Source: Allacma fusca
Lineage: Eukaryota; Arthropoda; Collembola; Symphypleona; Sminthuridae
Assembly: GCA_947179485.1 (NCBI GenBank)
Contig: OX359247.1
Coordinates: 11,756,588 to 11,820,587 of the forward strand
Direction: 5' to 3'
DNA: 64,000 bases
Shown here: piece by piece, positions 24,477 to 38,045 of the stretch
How the letters are laid out: every line of letters starts with the position of its first letter
Position numbering within the stretch: the stretch's first letter is position 1
Made by a program: the position numbers and the translations under genes
Notes under the pieces: generated by a model
Databases searched by the model: none
What the model saw: only the letters and a program-made list of their open reading frames with translations
Told to the model about the DNA's origin: nothing

Positions 24477-25133
24477 TTCACATAAAATATTCGACGCAAC
24501 GACCTTGTGCTTAGCATTAGCACATAGCAACAGACCAAGAGTTCAGCTGTGTGCTCTGTTTTTTCACAAAAATATGCGCGGCAAATTATTTTATTAATCC
24601 ATTTCGTTTTTCCTTTTTATTTTGATCGGTCCCTAGGCTCTACGTATTCTCTTCATGTGCATACTTCCTGCTCATTAAATATTCTGTACAGTACAATCCT
24701 ACCGTCATTTATGGAAATTCTATCCTCCTCTTCCTCCTCCTCATCATCATCAACGTCCTCAACCTCCCCACCCCAAATATTTCTTCCATTAGTTCCTGAG
24801 GTGTGATAGATGAAGCTATAAGTTGATCCCGTCCTCAACCTGTGGTTTTACTCACATAAACCTTGAGAAATTTTGTTTCTGAACTAAAACTATGTATGTA
24901 GATACATGAACAACGAAAACCATGCCTGCTCTCAACCAAATAGCATTATAAATCAAACTCTAGGAAATTACATTCCCGAAACTCTACATACAGTGGTACC
25001 ATGTAGCAATTGAATTTGCTCTGATTAAGGAGATCAAAGACGTGGATTTTCCCTCAATTGAAGCCCTAGAAGTAAAAATAGGTTCTCTACATACCATACA
25101 CAATACAAGTACTTACTACCTTCTTCACGTAGT

Positions 25134-25160
<27 letters not shown>
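25134..25160. repeat. (GA)n microsatellite
   Basis: 27 bases of perfect GA repeat. Confidence 0.97.
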
Positions 25161-25164
<4 letters not shown>

Positions 25165-26163
25165 AAAACAAAATGCAACTGCAGTAGGAATTTCCTCCAG
25201 CTCCAACTCTAACTCAAATGCTGACAACTTTTTACAATCATGATGGTATAAGGCACACATAAATTCTGTCACATACACTCGTGGTACACTTATGACTCCG
25301 CGGTTTGGAAGAGACTCAACGCTCAGCTACGATATCAGCGAGAGCTATAAATCAATAATAGAGTCTAAAAGAGGAAAGCTGGAAAATTTACTACCACAAA
25401 GTAATTGGTGGACATCAAATCGAATCAGACATTCAACTTAATTTAATATTCTAATCACAATTTCCTGACTACGAGTGAGTGAGTAAACAACCACGAAGAG
25501 TCGAACTAAAGTGTGTATCCATCTATATTTATATACTTACAGTCCTCATACATTTATACTACATACTAAAGCATTCCCATAGCAGCCCTCATGAAACTGA
25601 AGACAACTCTCTCATCTGGGATACAGGGACAGGTGAGGAAAAAGCGCAATTACGTATTCCAATGCTTAACTCACATTCTGACCCACTACATTTGTATCCA
25701 CCATTTTCTAAAAATAACCACAAACCGATCGTTATAGAGGAGGTAGCAGAACACCACCAAAAATATGCCAACCTGGCATTTGCAGTCCTAGGAGCCAGCA
25801 AGAGCTGTGCTCATATATGTATATACTTCCAACAAATATAGCGGATTTAAGGATTTCGAGCCATCATAATTCACCACAATTTGATATCATTTCATCTATA
25901 TTTCCTACATTCATGCAGGCATTCCATTTTTCAATGTTCCAGGAAATCCAGAACCCGTGTGGAGTCAGTCAAATATGCACAATGAATTTACTTCTACATC
26001 AATACACATACACTGGACCACCATCAAGTGCATACTAACAACATTTTCCTGGTCTTTCTACCCGCAATTTCCGTACGGGTAATAACTTGAAAATCCTAAT
26101 TCCTACATACTCTTCTAGATAGATTATTCCCAGGATATAATTATAATCACCAAAATTATACTG

Positions 26164-26187
26164 CACACACACACACACACACACACA
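26164..26187. repeat. (CA)12 microsatellite
   Basis: 24 bases of perfect CA repeat. Confidence 0.97.
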
Positions 26188-28079
26188 TGCATATCGTGCA
26201 GTCTGCAGCCTCTCTTATTTATCCTTCGGTGGAGTGCGGTCCTCAAATTCAAATGCTACTGTTCCTGATCCTAATAGAATAATAATTATATTTTAACATT
26301 TTATTTCCTATTTATTTTCAAAATCCAATGGAGGATTCCTCTCTGTGAAAGCCATTTCCAGAAGCCTCCGATCCAGGAATCGAAAAGGTACATACACGCA
26401 TACTAATAATTGCAAGCCTCAACGAATCAGAAGTTATGTGAGTAATAATAACTCTTTAGATATTGAAAAACCTTCTTCTGCAAACACGCACATATACAAC
26501 AATTGACATTGAAAATGAGCACATACGGCAAAACATAATCCAGACCTTCAAACATACATATGTACATACAAACAAGGACACCACCATCCTATATAAACTC
26601 CAATAAACTTCTGGGAGAAGAGTACAACAATATTCTGGAACATCAAGCAGGAAATGAAGGTTGAATTCCCTGTACTCGTGCTCCAGCATAAATTATATTG
26701 CAACCGAGTTTAATGGCGGCAGAGAAACGAATAATGGGAGTAAAATCTTACGTACAGTATACATACATATTACATAGATACATATGACCATACAATGGTC
26801 CACAAATGCAACCTTGGGCCAACTTTCCTGCTGAAAGAAATCTAATTCCGAAATCTCATTATTTCTCATGTGTGTGTGTGTGTTCTCTAATAAACCAAGT
26901 ATTTGTTTTGTAATTTCTTCCGTCGAACCCTAGAACAACACAAATTCAGAATTCAGCGAAGGCTTCAATTTAATAACCTAATTTAAATTACCTGTTCCTT
27001 GCAACTCTTATATATTGTTATTCGAGCAGGAGTGATTTCCCGATCAATACATGCTCTATCTGTAAATATATAGATACACATTATAAATTTATACAAATAC
27101 AAGTTTGTGTAATACAGTTTTTGATAATATATTGGAGAAAATCCTCTCTGATGTTAGTGTTGTTAACTTTCTGGGCTCTGACCCTGGAGTATTTAATGAA
27201 TGCTGCCACTCCACTCAATGAACATGTGCATACATAGGTAGACAAAATCTGTGAGCATGAGCAGGTAAAGGAAAGATGTAAGTAACTAGATAGATATGCA
27301 TGCATAGATGCATACATGTTATACCCATACCGGGGCATATCCCCTGATTTGCCCTTTTTTACGCAAGGGTTAACAGAAGAACCAACAATCTTAAGCACAC
27401 TATGCAGTCATTAAAAAATATTATTAAAACTGCCAATTCCACGTGAATTTTCCATACAATTAATTAACTCATCTTCTCCATCCGATCCAAGGAGAATAGA
27501 AACTGTCACCGTACGTAAATATCCTTTAAAAAAGAATATTCCCAGTTTAATTTACACTTAACTACTAACACTATTACAGTCGAGCCTAATTGAAATTAAC
27601 ATCTATTTCGGCAGTAATCAGCCTGCACACTTTCATCTTCATGCTTTCATAATTTTCTAATTTCTTGTGTAAGCAACAAGAACAAAGGAAATTACATGAC
27701 TTAATTTATTTCATCAAACACAAATACCAAGAAATAAGGTAAAAGAGTAAACTAGGAAAACTGTTACGTTAGAAAGTAAGTACCCACAATGCTAACATGT
27801 TCCATAGAACTTACACACCGGCACACCCACATACATACATATGCATACACGCCAGTCACTCAGGTCTGTTATACAACATACATTTATTATGTACATCACA
27901 AGTGAAACCACCCAAAGCATCATCAAGATACTTACATATCTACTAGAGCTCATCAAGGAAAGACAGTAATTGGAGCTTAATCATTTTAATTACATTCTTC
28001 CTTCTTACTCCAAATCATCAAAGTACACAGAGAAAGGAAAACTTCAAAAGCAACTTTTCTCAAAAATACGCATATATAC

Positions 28080-28097
28080 ATATATATATATATATAT
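28080..28097. repeat. (AT)9 microsatellite
   Basis: 18 bases of perfect AT repeat, preceded by an imperfect ATATACATAT stretch. Confidence 0.95.
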
Positions 28098-29682
28098 CTT
28101 GCCCAAGTTTAGAGGAAACTTCGAATCTGAAGAAGAAACTTGATAAACTAAACTTTTTGTATGTACAATTTGGATAATTATCATTAAAATGACTGGAAAT
28201 GTTTTCCCAATGGAATCAAATCCCGGGTACAGTTCAGTGAACAGTGCCTCTAGTGCATCATTGTCAGTTGTGACTATACAGTACTTCCATGGAGAAGCAG
28301 TCTACAATACACAATAGAAATCATTACTCATTTTACATAGAGCATACAATTTATAATAATTACTCGATACATTATATATTACTAATCACATTGCCGGCAT
28401 TAGGTATTACGTATTATACATCAAGTAATTTAAAGTAAAAAAAAGAAGAAATTAACCTTAATCGACACTCACGAATTTTTTAACCAAAGCAAAGTGAAAA
28501 AAAAAGATACTTACGCAGTAAAAAAAAAGCTCGAAGTAAAATAATGTGTACATGAGCTTTCGTCTAAAGTGCGCAGAAAAGTCTGTAAATCAAGAAAGAG
28601 TTTCTTCACCCAAAACATCTTATACACAGATAGATCTATACAGGTATAAGCACACTAGTGAAACATTTTCCCTCGTATTGTATGAATAAACGAATCAAGT
28701 TTTTATTTTCAGTAAAAAATCAAGATTGAATTACAAGTGCAATGACACATTGATACACATACAGTCTATTCAACACAAATAAATCCTACCTAAATTTTGT
28801 GTTTTACTGTCAATTGAGCACATACAAAAATACATAAAGTCAGAGTTTTACTTCCATGACAAAAGATTTAATAGCTTACCACGACACCTTACCCAGCAGA
28901 TTTTACTAACTTTTCTTGTGCTCCACTATAACTAAAAATACAAACCTTTCAAGTACGTACAAATCAAGTACAACATACAAACTATAATTTGCACGTAGTT
29001 ATGTACATCCATGTAAGTAAAACGGGAAAACTACGACAACAGCTATCATTTTGCATAGATATATAGAGAATTTACATAGACTTGAAATGAATTATTGCAC
29101 TTGGAAGCATTCAAGCAGGCTCTTCACCATTTGTATGTTATGTATACTTTTAGAAAATCCTATATACTTACCTATACGTCTATATACATAATTATTGCTT
29201 CTACTTCTAACTATTTAAAAATATACTGTCTAAATAAATATCTATATACACAGAGAAATGAAACCTGAAGAAATAAACATGTTTGCATATATACAAAGCA
29301 TCCTGTCATGAACTCACTATTCGCCAACTTTCGATCGAACCAGAACTTTTTCTTTTCTGAATGTTGTTCCACCAAAACAGGGAATGAATAACATACTTAC
29401 ATATATCATTTCAAAGAAGTCATGAGGACAAGCATATCATCTATCCATGTAGGTCCTACCCTCTAATATTTAAACCCACTAGTGCAAGCCATGCAAAAGC
29501 AATATCCCCGGATTTGTTCCTCCAAAAAACCTCTTTAGTTAGACAATAACTGTTCCCTTCATGTATCTATTTAAATTTCATGTCCTGGTCGTTACATTAT
29601 ACATACATCATTGTATGATATTTGCTTGCGTGCTGATGTTCCCGCTATATCAACAGTAACAACACACTGTTCTACAGAAGAG

Positions 29683-29705
29683 ACACACACACACACACAC
29701 ACACA
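29683..29705. repeat. (AC)n microsatellite
   Basis: 23 bases of perfect AC repeat. Confidence 0.97.
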
Positions 29706-32446
29706 GGAGAGGACATACCTTTCTAGAAACAAAATATTATAAGTATATACAAGTTTCTATATTCAGAGAATATAATAATAAAATAGTCATTTGCCAGTCC
29801 GAAAAGCCGCTCCCATTGCTTGCAGTAAAAATAAAACAGTTAAATCATGACAATTTTGCGCTCTAATCAGAAGTGTGTTAACTTCCATACTTTTATATCA
29901 TGGGGAAGATAACTCATGGGCATCCCTGATACAAGTAGGATAGCTTTATTGCAACAATAACAGTATATAGTGAGACCTAACTCTGATTCACAAGGAGAGT
30001 TCATGACTGAACGGCAGATATATTATAACACTTCCCTGTGTATCTCACATTCTACTTTAATAGTATCTACTTACAGCAAGCATATATATCTAGTAAGCAT
30101 ACTTACATATATCTACAGATACAACTATCTACAGATACCTACTTTTAGCTGCAGTAATAAGGGAATGACGATTTCAGTTACAAAAAAAGTCTCGAGTCAT
30201 CCGTTGTGCAGCCATTACTACAACCAACCACCTTTCCTAGAGCAGCGCCCATTTCTGTCTTTACAAGGGTTAAATGTGCTCATATAAGTATGTACCAAAG
30301 TATGACCATAAATACCTAATACCTAGAGACGAGAGACACAGCAGGCAGGTTTGTATGTCAAAAAACTACAAGATCCAGCTCAGAGCAAAATCATGTTAAA
30401 ACTCTTAATATGTTCTCGAGTCGCGATCTCAATCCTGCACAGAGATACACGGCTGACACGAGTCGGTATGTAACAAAACTGTACTTGTACATACCGCCTT
30501 TAGAAACATACATACATACGTACCTGCTCTTATCACATCCACCTTGTGTATAGCTGTGAGCCCCGCAAGATTCGTTTAATGAACTGCTTAAAAATGTGCT
30601 CTTTTATGCGGATATTGCGGATGCAATCCAATATAAAATGCATGTCAATGCACACTGTGCAGTACATACATACATACATACGTGTAGTGGGCACCACAAG
30701 TGTCATTACATTGCATGGATGTCAAGTTATAAAAAGCACTTTTACACAATACAGTCAGTGAGTATACATAGTTACTAGTTACACAGTCCAAGTTGGAGCC
30801 ACCAAAATACTGACATACGCTGTAAGTATTGTAGGGAATGCTGGGATGCACAAATAAATATTTGCAGTTGATTTGATACATACATAAGTACATACGGCTA
30901 GGGCTAGGGAGGTATCTACAACCCCAAAATCCGAGCCACTTCATAGCTCTCACGTGTAAGTAAGTATGTAATGTCCTGTGCATTTGTCGTCCTTGTGCCT
31001 TGTAATGTAATCAAACAGAAAATTTTATCAAAACATTACCATTTGCCACGTCAATTCATGACACACACGTATGCACGTACGCATGCAAAATCCACATGTG
31101 TACTGGTATGAATGTACATGCCTGCCGGCAAAATAATGCAATTCATGGAATCCACCATGAAGAAAGACATGGATGGAGAGATGTACTGATGATGAGTTTT
31201 AGACTTAAAGACTTCAAATAAGAAGCTTTACATATCTGGGGTATTTCAGATTATATTACACTGTCTGTGTATGTACAGTAGTGTGCACATACACTCACTA
31301 CAGAAGAATCATAGAGCATCATCCAACGTCATCATACAAGAGTCAAGTTATCCTATACTTGAAAGAAGTGTATATATGTATAGACTACACGTTTCTCATA
31401 CAAGTCTCTGCTATGTTGCTGATGCTGCTGCTGCACAATGTCCATAAAGAAGAAATGCAACCAGGCAAAACGTGATCAACCTACCACTACCAGTTCATAC
31501 CACAAGAAGAGAACTAACAAACTATGTATTTGTATAGTGTCTGTAGAGATATATAATACTACAGATCAAGACCAGAACAGTGTAGTTTTAGTCCTTAAAA
31601 ATCCTCACTCTCGTACAGTCAGGTTGATGTTGCTTGTAGTATCAGTATACATACAGTACACACATCACCAAGTATAATTAAGTATACATCAGGTACGTTC
31701 GTCGAGTTTTTTATTAATCCATTTTTATTACACACAGTACCAACGCCTTTCTATTCCTCTTTACTGGTTTCCAAGTCTCCTCGAGTGTTTCAGTTTTTTC
31801 CACTTATTACATACAATCGCAATGTATGTAGAGAGACAGACAGACCGACTCCATACAAGACGAAAGCTCTAGGGCATATACGCAGATATGCAATGTGTAT
31901 ATATGTGAATGCAGTTTCTTGAAAATTACTTAAACTCTTACAGAAACAACAACTCACCTTGTTGCAGGAGTAGAAGTAGTGCTTACTTATACTATATAGC
32001 ACTCTACATGCAAATCTTAAACACACTCACCCTGTCTGTCGTCTGTACCCCCACAAAATTTTATTGTATCTATAGATATATACATGCTTTATATATTTCA
32101 TATATAAAGCTTAAGGCTGAAGGAACAAACTTAATCCTGTAAAATTGCGTGTATGTACTAAAGTACATACGTACGTCCATAGATCCTTGTTCTTTCCCAT
32201 CTGCGTAGAAAATGCAGCCTCAGCCTCTATGCTGATAATTCTTTCACATTGTCCAAGTGCATACCAAAAACACTTAAAAATTGTTCTGCGAAGAGTGAGA
32301 TGGGAAAACGAGTCGAGCATATAGAGAGACACAATGCTAGACCTGCCTGTGTATAATAGCATGTAGCATGTAATGAATAGGTTTTGAATTCTTTGTAATA
32401 CAAGTAATACAACACTGCAGTCATATCCTAGAAGAGAGTTTTTCCT

Positions 32447-32472
32447 TTATTATTATTATTATTATTATTATT
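32447..32472. repeat. (TTA)n microsatellite
   Basis: 26 bases of perfect TTA repeat. Confidence 0.97.
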
Positions 32473-35400
32473 CCATACTGGTTTCACTCATATGAGCTAC
32501 ACTGCAACATTTACTACCAAAATATATATACGCCTATATATACCAAAAAAAAAATTATTAGTGCTAAGTATTTCAGTGCATAATGCCCATAAAGGTGGAA
32601 AGAAATATGGGATTGTGTCATAAAGTTGGGTGCCTCACATGCACCAGGGCTGGTTCTCTCCTTCCTTGCTTAAATAGGTTTTACTTAGCAGAGAATCAAG
32701 TTTATACATCGTAAATTCTCAGAGTTAGGATAAATATTATAAATTCTCATTCAGTCACTATTTCCCCCACAAACATACATAATACTTCAACATACATACA
32801 TACCTGTGCAGATGCAGATATCTACCACATTTGTCAGAGATCCGTATTGCATTACAATGCTAGTTACTACTACCTCATGGAAAGATCGACAGACAGAGAG
32901 TACGTACCACAAATAGCAATAGGTATATTAGTTACATACATAACATACCTATACTATTCAGTTACTTGACGTAGCCTAGCTCCCTTCAATATGTACAACA
33001 GGAGTGAAGGACTGTAAAGTAAAGTCATTCTAGAACAATAATTTACTGCGACTTGCAATGTCTGCATAAGCACAAGAATCAGAAATCCTGCACATATGCT
33101 TAATGTTTATATATTTCTTCCAACTTGCAAAGTAAGTACAACTAACCCTTAAAGACAATACGAAATATATTATGCGTATATAAAAATTAATAGAGATATG
33201 ATATCTACTCACACTCACCATTTATGTATTTAGTTTCCTCCTGACAGAGTCTCTCTGTTTCAACCAAATTATTACTCCTGAGTAGATAGTTTAAATGAAT
33301 TTTGATCTCAATTCATTCTCCTTCGCTTTATGCCATACTTGTCATTCCGTTACGCTTTAATGGGCGAATTTGATCAAATAAAGAAATTCTATAGATTTGT
33401 CTGTCACAATTTTTCCAAGAATGTAATCTTACATGTTAGCTTTGATTCACTCTTCAATGTAGGAATTGGAAGGTGTTTGTGCGAGCGGAATCATTTTATA
33501 TTCTTATGGAGAAATCAAGATGAGAAATCATAAGTACTCTGGGAGAGAGAATTAATCGATGGCTGAAGGCTGAATGACTCTTCCTTGTTTGCGCATACAT
33601 GAGATCTATGCAGGGATATATTTTTTCTGCCTGAACAGTTTTCACTGAAGATATTTCCTCTTCCTTACCTTCTTGTCTGTAAGTCTGATAAAATATTGGA
33701 CTTATCGACCTATAGCTTTTATACCTAGGAGAAACCCACTGCACATACTACATATGTACATACATATACACAAACAAATGTTTCAACAGAAACGAGCCTT
33801 CCCTATCTTTGTAGTATGTCGTACATGAATCATCTCCAGTATCGCAAAAACCAACGTAAAAATCATTTTATTACCTATGGCCCATGGGACTCCATGGATC
33901 GACGAACTTTTCGATATATTTATCAACTTTTAATCTTTTTAGAATACACACGCACGCAGACTGATAGTCGCTTACTATCCAGCTTTAAATTTAAAGCCGA
34001 ACATATGTACATACACAAAATTTCTCTAACTGCAGCAGCAGGGTCAGCTCAAAAATAACTCTTGAAATGATTTACTTGTACTTACCTTTACACGTTTGTG
34101 TACTCTGACTGAACGCCGAAAAATTTAAGCAGGATCCCGCTCAGGTATATATGCAAATATATACTGAGATGTAATTGAATTTCCGATTAGTTAGAGCAGC
34201 AAATTCATTTAATGGGTTTGACTATCAAATGGTTGGACCTGAAAGATTAAATTAAATTTTTAATTTGAATATGTGCAGGTGTAGGTTTATAACCTACATA
34301 TCAATGAATCTTGAAAACATAGAATGTTCTCGAATCAGCAGACAGAAAATTTAAGAATTCAATTAAGTGGATGGCAGAGAAACGTAAAATTACGACAAGC
34401 ATGTACGTCAATACAATAAGCATTTTAATTAAGACAAACACCACGACTACACTACCACAAAATAAAATACTATGAATACAATTAATGTGCAATTAAACGT
34501 CCGTAAACCAACTCCAAATCTGATGCATACCTGCCTCCCTGTCCCTGCCTTCACTTTCAAAAGTACATACGTATTTAAGATTAAGTTATCCAAGTCTGAA
34601 TAACTTACAATTCATGTTTACCTTTAACAACATCCTCGATTTCTTAAATTAATGCACGACCGTAGAACTTAATATGCTAGAAATGGAAGTGCTTAAAAAC
34701 AAGGTATATAGAATTGATATGATGCTAAAAGGTGTTTCAGAGAAAAAGGATCTCCAACTGCTAGTTTCTGTGGTACGTGTTGTGTTACCTCTAGGAAGTT
34801 AATAGGTCAGCCAGAAGCAGGAAAACACTTCGTAATTATTTTAAGTCGATGTATATGCAAGTAAGCTGAATGTGAAATCACACTCATCTGATTTACAATA
34901 AATTCCAACTTTCATTCTCTATCAGTTCATTACACCGGACTGCCTACAGAAAAATATATTAATTCGCTAACTCCATTGTCTGAAATGACATGACTGATTT
35001 GCAGCATACACTAAAGTTCCTGTCGAAAATGAATCATCGCGCTCACAAGTTTTGTCAAGCAATACGCAAAAATTCTCTCCTGCTTAAAATTAGATTCCCT
35101 AGAAATGCCAGTAAGTGGTGTGTGCCAGAAGATGAGAGAGACAAAATATGCATACACCTTCTTTTTTTAACAAGTTTGCACAAGCTGTCTTGAGAAGGAA
35201 ATTGGAAATTTTCCCACTTTGAAAGTCTCCAATCTAAACTGTATCGGATTCTTGTGTATTGAACAAATATAATTATTATACTACCCCGTTCGTTTCGTTT
35301 ACTGGTTGAAAATATAGTCAAGACCAAGACTAATGAAAACTGCAAACTTTTATCGAGCTCAGCAGAATGAAATAAAACTTCATGGGCTCAAATTTGGCTT

Positions 35401-37907
35401 AAATCGTGTCGAAAAAGTTTTTGACGCAATTACTTTTACAAACAAAACTATACTATATACACAAGGCTGAGTAGTAATTTCTCTTGTTTTTTTACATCCA
35501 CCGTTTACATTTCATTAGCCAGAACTAACCACATGAAAAGAGAAGAAATGGTGTACGATAAAAAGTTCAAGTAAACACGGAGTATATTTGGTATAATCTC
35601 TTCAAAACAAGTGGATTCTGACGGTATTGATGAGTCGATGAGGATTTATTATAAATTTGCCAGCTCATGTTACTGAAACAAAATATACGAGTACTCCCAG
35701 GACGTACTTTCGATACTGCTGGTGGTGGTGCTATCTTCCTGTTCTACAATCTTGAGTGTCTCGACTATGCATCATTGTTTGTTGCCTACACCAATACACC
35801 AACCTTGTAACTGTATAACGTATAAATATTACTCATCGATCTGCAAATGGAAAATAAATTGATGACAATCATATTTTTTAATGCTTCATCGCCTTTGTTC
35901 GAGGTTGGAGAGAAAAACATTTCAAAGTCACTGTTTCAAAACGCAGCCTTAAAAGGTGAAATAACTACATAGTAGTCAGTCCTAGTAGGAGTTGGAGAAC
36001 AATACAAAAATAACGGAAAAGCCTGCGGATAGTGCGGATTAAGTTGAGTTTGGAAAAAAATGATTATTATCACATCACTGGTTATGACACAAAACAGTTC
36101 ACTGCGGTTTAGCCTGGTTGTTTATGGACACATGGAATAATCAACTTCAAGGCATCCGTACTGGGATTATGTTACTCTACTTTACAGACTTAGATGGAGT
36201 TCAAGCTTGTTCAGTTAAAATAAATCGGGTTCTCTATACAATCACTACACATATGTACATAAATCGAAGCTCAAATCCAGCCCAAGCTATAAATTATTTC
36301 TGCCCTGTACAATATCAGAAATAAGTTCCTGTATCCTTTAAACAGTCAACAACCCCGTAGGTGGAATTGAAAACAAAATATCTAAAATAAAGGATACACA
36401 CTACTGGTGTCCAAATTCCACAGAAATAATAAAAACAATAACAAGACTTTCTAGAAAATTCCCAAATAAATGATAAATCAGACTAAGGACTCTCATTTCT
36501 CAAACTGAAGGATCCCATTTTCTCCCTTTGATCTCCCTCTCATATCCAGGTCATGCGACATGCGACAAAACAGAATCCTCCACCGTGGCCCAAAAAAAGC
36601 CCTCGAAGCATACCCAAACCCAACTGGGAAATTCAAATGAAAGACTACAGTCAAGTTCTGAATATCCCCGCAGCCCACGATAAAAAAAAAACTACAAAGT
36701 AACAAGAAAAATATCAGCCCCAGCTTCAAACATACATTTGTAATTAGTTAACAATAAATTATGATAGCAGATGAAAATGATGAAATAATATTATCTCCAT
36801 TTCTTACATGCAGCACCATACATACACACATGACACGCAGGACAGCAAGCTGGGAGACGTGTGAAACCTTGAAATCTAGAACGTATTGAAAGATTCTACT
36901 TTATACCTATAACATTTCCACGTCTATGCGATCAATACTAAAACACGATAAATGCGTCGAGGAAAAATTCCCAACAACCTCTACCCTGGCTCACGACACA
37001 TCCAACACATACCATCATCCCCTACCCTTAAACCATCTTTTAAAAAAATGCAATATTTGTCCACCATCACAACATATATAAGTATACTTACATTCACTAC
37101 AATTCCACAACTCAATGTCCTACTTTATCACTTTAATATCACCTGTTAAAAGCATCCTTAGTCAAAAAGCACAAAAGAAGTCAACAAAACCCCACCAAGC
37201 CGAGGAAACCTCGTTAGAAAAAATACAATATATTCCATTTGAATGAGACCAACCTGTGCAGAATCCCTATCCCGCAACGCTGATCCAAAATTACTGAATA
37301 CAAAAAAAAATAATATAAGCACTACTGATTGTGGTATCACATTCACAAAATGAAATCCATTTCAAAATCACAAATCACGTTCACTAACTCAAAATCCTTC
37401 CTTTGTTCACGTCATTAACATCGTACACTTTTCTTTCAGAAATTCACCCTATACAAGCCCAGAGTTAATTTACACACATTCCATTCATAAATTTTGACCC
37501 TCAAGAGTCTCTCACCAACCTCCCAACATTTTACTAAATAGTTTTAAGTCTCGAAATTTGTATTTATGAAAGCAGTACTTATATATCTTTTTTTTTTGTA
37601 GAAGGAACCATCCACAACACTTCCGCTTGTTAAACCCTCACCTTTTTTTTCTCTCCTTATAGAAAGCTAAATTATTATTAGTACGTATGGACTTCGATGA
37701 GATGTAATACTTCACAAGGGGATCCACCAGCAGTAGTAACCTATAATGACAGTAGTGGGAATATTGTCACATTATTGGGACTACTTATATATATATAAAC
37801 AGGCTGAATTTAAAAATTATAGGATGTTGTTTTTTATTTTGTCAGAATATTACAGATTTAAATTAATAAGAACACACAACAGCACAATCAAATGTTTCAC
37901 CACTCAC

Positions 37908-38045
37908 ATTTCCTTTGGGTCTATTCTGCTGAGCTCTCCTTGGCTCAGTCAGATGGGATCTGGCGTGAAACCTCTGCGTGTTGTTGGATGTTGGGGACAT
38001 GCGAAGGCGGAGCTAAGAGTTTTGTCGTCATCGAATCCAAACGTT
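37908..38045 (-). other. HECTD1: Candidate non-coding first exon of HECTD1
   Basis: On the minus strand a strong donor, AAT|GTGAGTG, lies at 37,907-37,906. It ends a patch with ten CpG dinucleotides between 37,964 and 38,068, unlike the CpG-poor flanks. A TATAAG on the minus strand (38,078-38,073) would place a start near 38,045. The HECTD1 coding exon begins behind an acceptor and therefore needs an upstream exon. From about 38 kb down to 0.8 kb the plus strand is A/C-rich, which matches minus-strand introns elsewhere in the window. The pairing of this donor with the acceptor at 821-822 is inference, and a closer 5' exon could exist. Confidence 0.4.

Larger units (their letters stand above)
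23901..25300 (-). other. Microsatellite cluster in the HECTD1 intron
   Basis: Within 1.4 kb lie (GA)17, a CA higher-order array, a TCC/TCA-rich stretch (24,722-24,752) and a (GA)n run (25,134-25,160). Long frames on both strands here (for example 24,015-24,485) are built from these repeats and are not genes. Confidence 0.8.
25301..37907 (-). other. HECTD1 5' intron, segment nearest the candidate promoter
   Basis: Non-coding, with CATA/TGTA repeats and the microsatellites listed separately. Between about 36,480 and 37,560 it is notably A/C-rich on the plus strand. Two short minus-strand frames there (36,493-36,729 and 37,158-37,346) start with hydrophobic stretches, but these follow from T-rich minus-strand composition. 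No gene was supported. Confidence 0.5.

Noticed and set aside
23813..24485. Long frames on both strands (up to 176 codons)
   Set aside because: They run through (GA)n and (CA)n microsatellites, giving LSLSLS, RERERE and HTHTHT runs; repeat artefacts.
36493..37346. Two short minus-strand frames with signal-peptide-like starts
   Set aside because: Hydrophobic starts follow from T-rich composition; short, no conserved feature, no partner exons.
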